DNA from: Epiperipatus broadwayi
Lineage: Eukaryota; Onychophora; Udeonychophora; Euonychophora; Peripatidae
Length of the DNA: 64,000 nucleotides
Assembly: GCA_028023455.1 (NCBI GenBank)
Contig: JAQFVV010012476.1
Coordinates: forward strand, 4,543,055-4,607,054
Reading direction: 5' to 3'
The position numbers and the translations under genes are program-made. The notes below the pieces were generated by a model, which saw only the letters and a list, made by a program, of their open reading frames with translations, did not search any database and had not been told where the DNA came from. Below, in pieces: positions 49,110 to 60,491 of the stretch (its first letter is position 1; every line of letters starts with the position of its first letter).

Positions 49110-51530
49110 GATATGTCATTATATGTAATTGCTTTTTTTTTATTTTCCAACATATTTATATATTTTTTTTAATTACTTTTCTAAAGATTGTAATTTTATT
49201 CCATAAGCAAGTAATGTTAATTGCTTTTGCAAAAATCTGATCAAAAGCAAAAGGTTTGATAATGCTATAATTAAACTGTTATCTCTTTAAAAAAAATTTT
49301 TTTGAATTGATTTTGTAAGCAAGTGGTCTGGGTTATTCAAGATGGATGTCAAATTTAAAATGTAGAATTTAATCAGAAAAATATAAAGGAATGTTTACAA
49401 TCTAAGTGATAAGCTAAATTAAAAGGATTGATTGATTCATTCTTCTCAGAGGAATATCTGAATTGGTTCTTATTAGTGGGATTGATAGTGCTGTGGGATT
49501 CTTTTCTTTCTTTGGCAGCCATTCTGGGCAAGTCATTCTTTTTTGTGGCTCCAGAATTCTCCAAGCAATCAGCTACTTAGAGATTCATTTACGAATAGGA
49601 CTATTAGTGACATTCTTAAGAACAAATCCATTATACAGTTCTTTTAAGAACTCTTGTCTTTGTGGATTCGAGTAACCATTGGAGACAGCTTATGAAAATT
49701 TATTAATAATCCTAATTATTATTAGATATATAAAAAAAGAAGATATAAAGCAATCTACTAGAGATTCCAGCAAAATGACCGTGGGGTAGACAACCAGCCG
49801 GTGCACCGCCCTTTCTCTGTCCCAAGCAACCAAGATGTGACCATGCCAATACCAGACACCCATGATGATGACAAATGACACCTTGCTAAATGGATGAAAT
49901 CTTCACCACACAGCCAGTTAACTTGAAGCCCACTCAAGAGCCCAGAGGAGAAGAATGAAGATGCAGATATAAGTTTATTTTAGGATATTTATTAATATTG
50001 AAATAATTTACTTTGATATTTCTGATTAGATATATTATTTTTTGTTATTATTATTAATCATTTAAAAAAGAGAGAGAGTCTCTCGCATATGTATATGAAT
50101 TTGCGGTTATTACGGGCATAAATGATAAAGCTTTTACTTAAATCCTTTGAGTCAATTTTTCTATTTCAAATTCTAGTATTTTCAACAAAGATTGCAATGA
50201 GATTCTTTTTTTGTTGTTGTTGCTATTCATTTTTTTCTTGTTGTTACTCCTGGAATTCATCATATATGGATAAACATGTATGTATATGCATACATACGCT
50301 TATAATATTCGGTAAATACGATACCTCATGCTGAATATCTAAAAATGTATTTAACCGTATATCCTTTTTAAGTTATTTTTTGTCACTGCTGCACCTTATG
50401 ATGCATGCAAGAAGGTATTGATCTATTATAGATTCCCTGTAAGCAAGTACTCTAATAACTTTACATTTAAAGTAATAGTAAGTGTATAATTGTGCTGCGT
50501 ATAGATACATGTACAGGAATTTATCTATAGCAAGAGGGAAATAGATACAGTACCTTATGGTGAATACGATATAGTATCTGAGCCAATACAACCTTGTTGA
50601 CTTGTTGAAAAGTATGAAATTAGTGATATATATCATATTGCAAATATACGTATGCATAGTTGTCTTTTTTTTTATTTGCTATCAATAAAAAGGTTTTAAA
50701 GTTATCAGTAAAAAAGTATGCCTGTATGACCAAAAATCTCATATCTGTATATCAAATCACACAAAGTAAAATTTATTTCTATTGGATAAAAGAGCTCAGA
50801 CCACTTCCATTACTTATAAACATTGTAAATAGCTTTAGGGATTTATTATTTTTCTTATTTAAAATTGTATTTTATGTATTTCAACGCCTCGAATATATAT
50901 GGTTTGGGATAATTAATTATTTAGTATTTTGTTATTATATCATCATTAGTATAAAACAGTAGTGGGTATTTGGGATTAAATAAATATTTAATCATAATAT
51001 TAAACTTGTTTCATTTTCATATTAATATTTATATTGATCAAAATGTATTCTTTCCTTATCAACCATGTACCGGTAATAATCATTTAACTTACCCATTTGA
51101 AGATCCTGGATTGTAGAGTGACTGAGCTATCCACAAAGGGATATTGCTCTACCAGTGTATTAAATCTTAATCTTATGCTCCACTGAACATATGGTATTGC
51201 ACATCCTTCTAGGAGGGTGAAAAATTCATTTTTTTTATTCTTTTCTAGAAGTGGCACGCAAAAGTCTATTTTGTAAATAGATTTTTCAAAGGTGTGTACT
51301 TGCCATTGTTCTAAATATTTGGGCATTCAAATAAGATATCAACTAAAAGGTGTTTTTAACTGGAAGAGTCCTGTCAATCCACTCTTTCTATCAATTTAGC
51401 TGGAAGTACCAATATACATGAGTACAGACAATCGGCTAGATTGATATCCATTTCTTTACCTGTTGAATCTTGGTCACTTCATGCTCAGTGCAAGATTAGA
51501 AAAAGAATTCCACAGGGACTATGGACTGGT
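49110..51530. other. Mostly AT-rich; GC-richer block at 49,745-49,960
   Basis: Positions 49,745-49,960 have unusually balanced composition (ACCGTGGGGTAGACAACCAG, CCGGTGCACCGCCC, CAAGAGCCCAGAGGAG) and short ATGATGATGAC words. No frame or known repeat was recognised in it. At 51,084-51,326 a minus-strand 80-residue frame has protein-like composition (VPLLEKNKKNEFFTLLEG). At 51,440-51,530 the plus strand reads ISISLPVESWSLHAQCKI then RKRIPQG, vaguely like a reverse transcriptase segment. Both are too short to assign. Confidence 0.3.

Positions 51531-51534
<4 letters not shown>

Positions 51535-51581
<47 letters not shown>
51535..51581. repeat. (TA)n microsatellite
   Basis: About 47 bp of TA repeats, 27 bp from a TAA array. 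Confidence 0.95.
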
Positions 51582-51585
<4 letters not shown>

Positions 51586-51603
51586 ATCCAATCCAGTCTC
51601 TTC

Positions 51604-51740
<137 letters not shown>

Positions 51741-52094
51741 ATTGGATGATTTATTGTTCAGACATGAGCATGGATCTTGAGTTGTAGAGTCTTCCAGCCT
51801 TCCACTTCATAAAACCACATAGGATAAAAAATTTATCAAATCGTTTATTATTCAGGAGTTGTCACTTTGGAATTTTTTTAAACTATAATATACACTCAGC
51901 AATATATTCAAGAAGTCATGTGATATTTAAGCATCAAAAGACAAAATTTGTGCCTTGATCCAGTAATTTATAGCTTTTAAGTCTGTTCCTGGACTAATGT
52001 GTAGAATATAATATACCTACCACGAAGACTATTAAATGTAGCACATGTGAAATCTAATGTCCATTAACCTTTTAACCGTTAATTATATTATTGG

Positions 52095-52720
52095 TTGTGT
52101 CAACTAAAAATCAAAGCTTTTAATTGGCCATGTCACAAACTGAAGACAAGTCAATTGTCAAAATATTTTCACCTTTAATATCATATTGACTTTATATTCA
52201 TTTATAAAAAGGATATTAATAATTTGTCAGGTTATGAAAGTGAATGAAAGTTCTTTTAAAAATAAATTGCTATTTATTTATTATAAAATATTCAATTTCA
52301 GCAAAATAAAAGCAAACATATAAACAAAGAGTTGGTGACATAATTGCTTTTTATGTTATAGAAAAGTAAATATTTCTTTTTGCTAAATTTTAAATATTTT
52401 TACTAAAATCTTCAATATTTTGCGAAAATAATTTTGTTTGTTTAGTATACTCTATGAAAATGATTTGTAATTTCTCAAAATATACTTTTAATATACTTTA
52501 AATCATATTTGAAATGAAAATCTCAGTGTTTTTCTTTATTTTCTTTGATCAGGCGGTTTCTTTGTTCTTTCCAGCCAATCAGAATGTCTTTGTCGGCTGA
52601 GAGCCAATCACCGACAAGCTTCTTTCTTTGTTTAGCTTTAAATGCGGTTTTTTGATTTTTTACTTGTAAAATAATTCAGAAGAGGGCACCATCTTACAGA
52701 ACTTTTAAAAACCTAACCAA
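52095..52720 (+). repeat. Duplicated segment D, copy 1, with two CCAAT words
   Basis: It aligns by eye with 54,475-55,240: GGATATTAATAATTTGTCAG, TTTACTAAAATCTT, TTTTTACTTGTAAAATAATT and AGAGGGCA-CATC-TA occur in the same order. GCCAATCA occurs at 52,574-52,581 and 52,603-52,610, and AAGCTTCTTTCTTTG follows. These resemble paired CCAAT boxes, so the segment may be a promoter-bearing repeat such as an LTR-like end. No protein is encoded. Confidence 0.5.
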
Positions 52721-52914
52721 TAACTGTCAAACGAATATCCTAGCATTAAAAATAACGGAATTAGAGTGGCATCAACTGTTGACGAGAGGTCTCATAAGAG
52801 GCGAGACAAGGGTTAATATAATATTGATATACAATATTAGAATTAAGACATTATTGATTATAATAGAAAAAATATGTTAATTTGTAAATAGTATATATAT
52901 ATGATCACTAGATG

Positions 52915-53065
52915 GAGCTTACCAATCAGCTCCAAACAAGCTTTGTTTACATAAATGCTGAAAGAGATAGAATTTAAAATCTCTATCGTTGTCACCCACC
53001 TCCAGACCAGCTGGTTTCAAGCTTATTGGCTTACATCAGTGAAGGACTGGGAGACTAGAAACTAG
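52915..53065 (+). repeat. Dispersed repeat R5, copy 2
   Basis: Shares AATTTAAAATCTCTATC, CCTCCAGACCAGCTGGTTTC and CATCAGTGAAGGACTGG with 38,395-38,545 in the same order. Confidence 0.45.
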
Positions 53066-53339
53066 ACCTAAAATACCAACTCTAAAGTCAGCACTTATCA
53101 AACACATTTCTATCAATTTGAAAGCATGAATTTATTAGACACGTAAATGTTTTCAAACTCAGCCTAACAAATCAGATAGCTATATGGGTCTGAAATTAGT
53201 TCAGTTTCACCTTATAGTAAAAGCTTCTGCAATATATAGCATTGCAAAAACCTTCAAAGGTACATTTATGATAATCAAAACAAGTTATAAATTTTGTAAC
53301 TTGCCTTTAAGCTTGAATTTTATGATCACTATATATATA

Positions 53340-53804
53340 TATATTAAATACAGTAAAATTCACACAAATTTAAAGTTATTTTATTAAAAGTACTTTTGAC
53401 TATATATCCTGTAGTCTTTGTCAACTATATAATGTTGAATAATTAAAATGAGACATGCTTTCATAACACCCATAATTCAATTCAGTTTAGTTCTCTCACA
53501 ATTCTGTTATGTTAATGTTTGATAATTGACAATTCATTAACATTTGATGATTTATTGAAATTAATGCTGCCTTTTTTATTTTACGCTTATTATGGCAATG
53601 TTCAATTTGTATAATTTTTATATTTTTATAATTTTAAGAAATTGTCAGGAGAACTGAACTGAATTGAAATATGGATATTATAAAAGGATGTCTTGTTTTA
53701 ATTATTCAATGACATATAGTTGATAAAGACTACAAGGTATATAGTCAAAAGTACTTCTAATAAAATAACTTTAAATTTGTATGAATTTTACTGTATTTAA
53801 TATA
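53340..53804. mobile_element. Foldback element with 156-bp arms
   Basis: The arms 53,340-53,495 and 53,649-53,804 are reverse complements with roughly 10% mismatch around a 153-bp loop. Clear pairs are TTAAATACAGTAAAATTCA, AGTACTTTTGACTATATA and TTCAATTCAGTT-AGTTCTC. Weak flanking similarity (TTGAATTTTA at 53,313 and TTGAATATTA at 53,813) might be an old target-site duplication. There is no coding capacity. Confidence 0.7.
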
Positions 53805-53871
53805 CATATAGATTTGAATATTACATATATTTTGGAAATAATACAGACATCAAACTTAATTTATATATATA

Positions 53872-53908
53872 GATATATATATATATATATATCTATAAAG
53901 ATATATCT

Positions 53909-53946
<38 letters not shown>

Positions 53947-53960
53947 AGATATATCTTTTA
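53872..53960. repeat. Palindromic (TA)n block
   Basis: AAAGATATATCTACTTTA (about 53,897) faces TAAAGTAGATATATCTTTT (about 53,941) around a TA run, with further TA repeats on the left. It can form a long cruciform-like stem. Confidence 0.8.
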
Positions 53961-54055
53961 GAATGATATCATATAACTGAAAATAATACAAAAATTGTTA
54001 TCGATATATTAATTTTAATTAAAAAATGATATTAATATGTAGTCAGTATATATAT
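53941..54055 (+). repeat. AGATATATCTTTTAGAATGA unit, outlying copy
   Basis: The block GTAGATATATCTTTTAGAAT...ATCATATAACTGAAAATAAT, then TTAATTTTAATTAAAAAATG and TAGTCAGTATATATA, recurs twice at 57.09-57.30 kb. Confidence 0.5.
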
Positions 54056-54474
54056 ATTAAAATGAATAATGTCTTATTCATTCACTGTCAGCCATGAAGT
54101 CTTCCACATGGTTATGAGCTGTTTCAGAATTGTAAAAATTCCTAAATATAACATTTCAAAAAAGGTATTTGATATAATAATAATATGTATATTCAAATGT
54201 CAAAATTATGCAATAAATTATTAAATATTCCATTTTAAAATAATGTAATAAGTTTGTTTAAAATATTTATATTTAAGGGAAACTTTTAAATTGTGTAAAT
54301 GATGTTAAAACATTTTTTTTATCAAGAATATAAAGAATGTACAATTCAGATAAGACATACATTTTAAACCTGTTTTGGAGAAATTTAATAATTTGTCTTT
54401 TGCAAGTTCAATCAATTAAATAATAATAATGTTTTTCAAATTATTTTAATTAAAATGAAATAAGATTAGAAAGG

Positions 54475-55240
54475 TGTCAACAATAATATATTAATCTTTT
54501 TCTTGTCAGGCTGAGTGAGTTAAAACTCTGCACTTTTGATTGGTCAATTACAAAATCATCAGTAAAAACATATTCATCTTTTAATATTATATTCATTTTA
54601 GTTTTGTTTGTAAAAAGTATATTAATAATTTGTCAGATTATAAAAGTGAACAAAAGTTTTTAAAAAAAATAAATTTCTATTTATAATTATAAAAATATTC
54701 AATAGCAGAAGACCTAAAAAGAAAGTTTGTAACAAATTAGACAATGCTTCAAATGTCATTGATTTCTTTCTCAATTTTACTTTGTGTAAAAGTAAATAAT
54801 TTTTACTAAAATCTTAACTAATTGAGATTGCGCTTTACGCAAAAAAGTGACAAGCTTCACTTTTTTGCATAAAGCACAATCTCAATTAATTACTAATCAA
54901 AGGTGAAGTAAAAACTATTATTTTATTTTAAAATCTTAACTATTTTTTTAAAATAATTTTATTTTCAGCATATTTTATCTAAATAATTTATAATATGTCA
55001 AAAAATGCTTTTAAAATGCTCTAAAACTCTCATTTTCTTTTTAAAAATCTAACAAAGAAGTTAGAGTGATGAAAATTATTGACAAGCACTCTCTTTTGTC
55101 CAATATGAGCAACAGCCAGTCAGTGCCTAGGAAAGACCACCTTCTTCCATAGTTAAAACTTAAATTTGAATATTAATTGATTTTTACTTGTAAAATAATT
55201 TTAAAGAGGGCAGCATCATATAGTACTTTTTTAAACTTTA
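54475..55240 (+). repeat. Duplicated segment D, copy 2, interrupted by a hairpin insertion
   Basis: The order of words matches copy 1 at 52.1-52.7 kb. Copy 2 carries a 108-bp insertion at 54,821-54,928 that copy 1 lacks. The CCAAT words are degraded here (GCCAGTCAGTG near 55,115). Confidence 0.5.
54821..54928. mobile_element. 108-bp hairpin insertion with 13-bp target-site duplication
   Basis: The arms 54,820-54,850 and 54,857-54,887 pair at 29 of 31 positions around the loop CAAGCT. The word AAAATCTTAACTA lies at 54,808-54,820 and again at 54,929-54,941. The paralogous segment at about 52,405-52,440 has a single ACTAAAATCTTCAATATT at this place, so it serves as an empty site and supports a real insertion. 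Confidence 0.7.
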
Positions 55241-57085
55241 ATGTGACCATAAATTCACTATGGTAATGTAAAAACTGATGGTTTTGAGTGACTTGATGCC
55301 ATGTACATCTATGACTGAAGACTTTTATTAAAAGGTTAAATGTGTTAAAAACAAGATTTTCAAAGCCTGTGAAAAAACAAAGATCAAGGTGTTAAAAACA
55401 CAAAGTAAAACTGAAATATCATTTTTTTAAAACAGTCAATCAGGATTCTTGTTTTGATTAAGTTGTAATGAATGTCTTTATAATGACTGAATAGTGAAGA
55501 AAAATAACTGCCAACTTCCAAAACTTACTCTGAATTTCTGACAGGCCTAATTGAGCTATATATTTGAATGAAGCTCTAATTAAATTGAAGAAACAATGCT
55601 TCAATCTCAAATTTCAATGTTAGAAGTTATATTAATGGACATTATAGCAACTTATAGATGGAATCAATCAACATTTTCCATCATGGGAGAAATCAAACTC
55701 CACCCCTAGAAAATTTGCTTTGTAAGTAAATAAAGCTGCTTAACTGTTTTCCTAATATATTAATGTTTTTATGTTTTATTTTAGTTTATATTTAAACTAA
55801 CAAACTATATCTTATATTATTAATTGTTTGAAGCAGGAAGCAAAAGTTTTTTTACAAAAAAGTTAGGTGAGTTTTAAAGCAACTGAAGTTAATAAAGAAA
55901 GAATTGAAAAAAATAGAGAAATTCACTTCATTTTGTATTTACTACATATATATGTTACGATTTGTTAGTATTAAAAAAATGTTTTCTTTAATGTGAAATT
56001 GTCAGACAAATAATAAAAAATGTAATAATTACTCTAAAATAAATCTGCATGTTTATAAATAATTAAATAGTACAAATAAAAAAAATATGCAATATAAAGT
56101 GGTAGTTTAAATTAAAGTTTTATTTTGAAATTTTCTTGAGTCCATTTGCACATATATATCTACTCTTGTATTAATGGCTCTGAGTTAAATTTTATGTATG
56201 TGAGAATGCAATTATTAAATCTCTGTTAGATGGTCTATTAATGATGTTTATATGGTGAATTAATTTACAGTTTTATTCTATAAATTTGGGTCAGATCCAA
56301 AGGACTACCTCAGTTAATTAAGAAGTATTAATAGTAAATAGGTGTCAGATTCTAAGAAGCATCACTTATAATTAATGTGTTGGACCTAAATTGTTCACTT
56401 CTTAGACTTATCATTATAAAAAGTGTATTGGTTAAAATCATTGTATAAATAAACTTATTGTATTTGTAAGATTGGCCATATTTAGAATTATATTCAAGGT
56501 GTTACGGGCCAGGGATTTACTCTGTGGCAAATGTGCTCAATCATAAAATCATAAGTTGTATTATAAGATTTAATTGACAGATTATTGTTTTAAAATTAAT
56601 CAAAATAAGCCTTGGACATTTTATAAATAACTATTGTTTTCCATCGTGCAAGTGAATTTTAAAAAAGAGAGAGAGAGAGAGAAAAGAGATTGGAGAAATG
56701 ATTTTATAAAGAGAGAAAAAAAATAGAAAATTATATTTATCTGACGATTACAATATTTTGTTTTGTTATTGGTTTAAATAGTGTGTTAATATATTTATAT
56801 GTAATATTGTCTGGTCCTCATATTTATTCCATGTCCATTTTATCGGGACTAATTTATGTTCTATGGGGTCTAATCTGGATTGCATATAGTGACTCTGTAA
56901 TGCTCATCATCATCATCATCATATTAAAGAAAATACTTTCAAGGCTTATTTAAATATATATGTGTAATATATATATATATATGCGCAAATCTATTTTCAT
57001 ATGCTTAATGTCAGGAGGCGCCTTAATCAAATCATAAAAATTTAAATTATTTAAACATGTATAGTCTGACCATTATAATATAAAT
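55241..57085. other. AT-rich region, no supported gene
   Basis: Contains a short GA run (about 56,666-56,682) and a CAT run (about 56,907-56,922). No frame or repeat family was otherwise recognised. Confidence 0.4.
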
Positions 57086-57300
57086 CTATGCAAAGTAGCT
57101 ATATGTTTTAGAATGACGTCATATAAGTTGAAAGTAATGCCATTTATTAATTTAAATAAAAAAAGTTAGTATGTTAATATTTAGTCCGTATATTTATATA
57201 TAGATGTATATAAGGTAGGTATATCTTTTAGAGTGACATCGTATAACTTGAAAATAATAGAAAGAAATATGTTATTGATATGAAATATTTGAGAGTAAAT
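57086..57300 (+). repeat. Two tandem AGATATATCTTTTAGAATGA units
   Basis: TAGCTATATGTTTTAGAATG...ATAAGTTGAAAGTAAT at about 57,097 and TAGGTATATCTTTTAGAGTG...ATAACTTGAAAATAAT at about 57,217 are copies of one unit with a ~110-120 bp period. The third copy is at 53.94 kb. Confidence 0.5.
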
Positions 57301-57792
57301 GTTGAAATCTCTTTAAAAAATTATATTATTAACTTATGACATTAACATAGATTCTTAGTTTAATTATAGCATTTTTAATTTCTTTAGTTATATTATATTT
57401 TAATGTTATATATTTTAATGGAAAAGATGATAGATCATAATCAAATATTATCCTTCGATTGTAGAACCATATTGCTAATTATTTTAACCTGCGGGTAAAG
57501 GAGGAATTTAGCATTAAAAAAATCTTCCTATTCTAATAATTTAAAAGTAACTTTAAATAATTTAACATCTGATATGTTTATAAAATGCATGGCGGAAGAA
57601 ACGTTGATTTAATTTAGCCTTAAAATAAACAAAAAAAAAAATTAGAATGACTTGATTTTCGATTAAATGTATACTTTTGTATAATCTCTAAAGTCAATAC
57701 AGATGGAAGAAAAATTAAAACTTTATCCTTTGAAGCTGATCAGATGAACGAAATATCAGAAGACAGGTGACCTAGATGTCTTTCTTTTGCAG

Positions 57793-58044
57793 GAAAACGC
57801 AGAATCCAGTCGGAAATTTTTACATGGTAAGAAGATGGGTCTTCGTATGACAAAACAAGAAGACGTGGAATGTTTCTATTTAAACAATGGGACAGGAGAA
57901 ACTGATTTTCCAGCTGCAAAATTGACCAGGGAAAATATTATCCTGGATAAGGGATTACTTTATATTGACAACGCCAGTAAGATAAAGATAAAAGGGGGAG
58001 AAGAGAGATTACTGTACATATTTACAAAAATCAAAAATCTGTGA
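57793..58044 (+). CDS. Candidate terminal exon, unrecognised protein
   Basis: A pyrimidine-rich splice acceptor (TCTTTCTTTTGCAG, ending at 57,792) precedes an 83-codon open frame. It begins ENAESSRKFLHGKKMGLRMT and ends KIKNL before TGA. The composition is more protein-like and less AT-rich than the surroundings, and AATAAA follows at 58,165. I do not recognise the product. There are no repeats, signal peptide or membrane segment, and the middle is acidic and charged. A GTAAGA donor-like word at 57,827 would instead make a 34-nt microexon. There is no partner exon in the window, so this is only a candidate. A start within it is unlikely. Confidence 0.3.
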   Translation, partial: ENAESSRKFLHGKKMGLRMTKQEDVECFYLNNGTGETDFPAAKLTRENIILDKGLLYIDNASKIKIKGGEERLLYIFTKIKNL

Positions 58045-58543
58045 AGAAAAAAATATAAAAAAAAATGTCAAAAGTTTAAGTAAATGAAATAAGAAAGAAT
58101 ATTTTCCTGCACATCGATTTCAATATAATAGTAATACCTACAAGATAAAAGCAACAGGAGAGAAAATAAAGCATTGCACAGACATTTATAGACCAACATA
58201 TATATAATAAATCTTTTTTATATATATAGCCCATTCAGAACAAACGTTTTTCATAGAGAAATAGTAACCAAAGGCTATAACCACAACGTTGACTAAATAT
58301 TAGATGATAAGGGTTTTAATGATTTCCGTCTTTGTTTTTACCCTATAATTAAAGATAGTCAAATTCAAACCCCATATCATAGTCATATCAGACAGATAAA
58401 CTATTTCTGTACTATAAAGCTTATATATAAAATAAATAAATAAACAGACGAATTAGAAATTTTTTTTTATTAAATGATGAATATTTTCTTTTAAAACTAT
58501 AACAAGTAAAGACTATCATGGCCAGAGGTACGCATGTGCAAGA

Positions 58544-58645
58544 TTTTTTTTTCCTCATGTGTAATAGCATCAGCCGGGAAGCGAACCCGCTAACCCGACA
58601 ACTGCTTGTAAAGCAGCTGTCGCTGACCTCTCAACCAGCAATGCT
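58544..58645 (-). mobile_element. tRNA-Val-like SINE, minus strand
   Basis: The reverse complement shows A box (TGGTTGAGAGGTCAGCGAC), a good anticodon stem GCTGC/GCAGT with loop TTTACAA (anticodon TAC), B box (GGGTTCGCTTCCC) and the shared end CGGCTGATGCTATTACACAT with an A9 run (T9 on the plus strand). It belongs to the same family as 22.8, 28.6 and 37.8 kb. Confidence 0.8.
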
Positions 58646-58984
58646 TGACAGATTTTATTCTCATAATAGTGAAAAATTGCAAGATTTTTTTTATAATCAA
58701 TGTGTTGATCATTACTTCAATTCTGATTATTTTGGAATCTTTATACTTCAGATAAATTACTTGTTAGTCGTTTACATATCAATATTGTTAATGGATTTTG
58801 TCATAAGATAATAAAGAGGGATAACTATGAATTAGGAGTTAACCAATTACAGATACCTTGATTAGATTATTAATACAGATGAAATTTAATCGTACAATTA
58901 AAGTTGATTACATTTGGTAGAAGTAACTAAACCTTAAATGGAAATATGTCTACATGCTTGAAGAAAATGGTTTTTAATAGATGA

Positions 58985-59372
58985 AATTTACAATTTTTTA
59001 CTTTTGGATCTTAGATTTGAACACCTACCAAAGTATGGACAGATATAGAAAAAGAATATACTAAAATTGAAGTACGTATGTGAGAGAATAAATGGTAACA
59101 TTGGAACCATTTGAAGAACTACAAGGCAGAATGGAGCTGGTTTGAGCATATTTCTAAAAGAAATGATAATAGATAGACAGTTATTGGTCACAAAAGATTG
59201 TAAAAATCCAAAAAAGACCACATATAAAATGTATGATTAGAGTAAAGAATTTTTATTAATGTGATATGAAGAAAAACCATGGATCTGAAAAGCTAGATTG
59301 AACATGGATAGAGTTTGATTCTGCTGGGAATTGATTGTAGCTGCAAATGATGATGATGAAGATGATGCTGTC
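58985..59372 (+). pseudogene. RTE-like LINE, 3' fragment of ORF2
   Basis: Highly decayed. It retains the order seen at 6.7-7.1 kb: TTTTTTACTTTTGGATCTTA (for VLPVL-YGSE), AGAATGGAGCTGGTTTGAGC (for KWSW-EHV), AATGATAATAGATAGACAGT and AAAAAAGACCACATATAAAA. It ends in a GATGATGATGAAGATGATG tail. No open frame survives. Confidence 0.5.
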
Positions 59373-60491
59373 ATATATATAATTTTGGATCAAATCTAGT
59401 TTAGCTAAAACTTGAAAAACTTTGTTCGGACACTGATAAGTCCTTTCTTCTCCTAAGAGCCAGCTTATAGCAAAGTTAGATAAATATTCAATAATGGTTG
59501 GTAAATGGGTAACTTCACAGATATATAAAATAAAAATTTAGAACAATTATCAAAATGTCATCCCTAACTAATACAAAGCTCTCTGAGTACTTCTCTTTGA
59601 AATCTGTTGGTGAGGTTTTTGTTTTACAATATATTACTTATAGAAAATTTTATAGTTTTCATTTGTGGGAAGGCTATGAATCAGTTACACAAGGAAAATT
59701 TTAATGTTGCTTGGAAAATCTTTATCTGCATGAAAATATTTGTTGTTTTTTTTTACGTAAAGGCAATTCTCAGATTGGGAAATACAGGAAAAGGCATCAA
59801 GCACAACACTAGAATGTCTAATAAAGCTTGAGTAAATAGTAAAATTAATGCAATGGTTAGTAGGAAGTATTTTCAGATAGAAAAAGCATGCTTAGAATTT
59901 TTTTCCCAACTTACTAGCTCCTAGATTCTCAGTAAGGTAAAAATATAAAATGGCTTATAATTAACATACTGCAAGACAATAAATTTTATATTTCCCATAG
60001 GTAATAACACTTTATACATTCTATTCTTGCTATATATTTCTGTTAAAGAATAGCTAAATAACCATGTACCAGCCATTACTGAATGTTTTAATAAGTTATT
60101 TGTAGGATAGCTTCAAAAAAATTTAAATTCTAAGGCTTAGAATCTTGGGGAAAATGCTATATTTTACCTTACTAAATTACTAAATTTGAAGGTATTACAG
60201 CATTGATATAAAAATACATACAAGTAATTTACCTGAAAAATAAAGAACACTATGATAAAGCAATGCCATGACTTTGCTTGTTATCAGCTTCACATCACTA
60301 CTATTTGTTATAAATTATTTGCATAGACAGTTTTATTTTATAGATTCTGCTTCTGGTTTTTGTGAACAAACAAAATGTTATAAATTCTTTGAATGCTTCA
60401 TTAAAGTGATGTTCCACATAACAGAGTGCATTATTTGATGCTGCCCAAATGAAGAAAATGTATGGTTTTAAAATAATGTATAATAAATGCC
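59373..60491. other. AT-rich region, no supported gene
   Basis: Nothing recognisable was seen on either strand. Confidence 0.4.
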
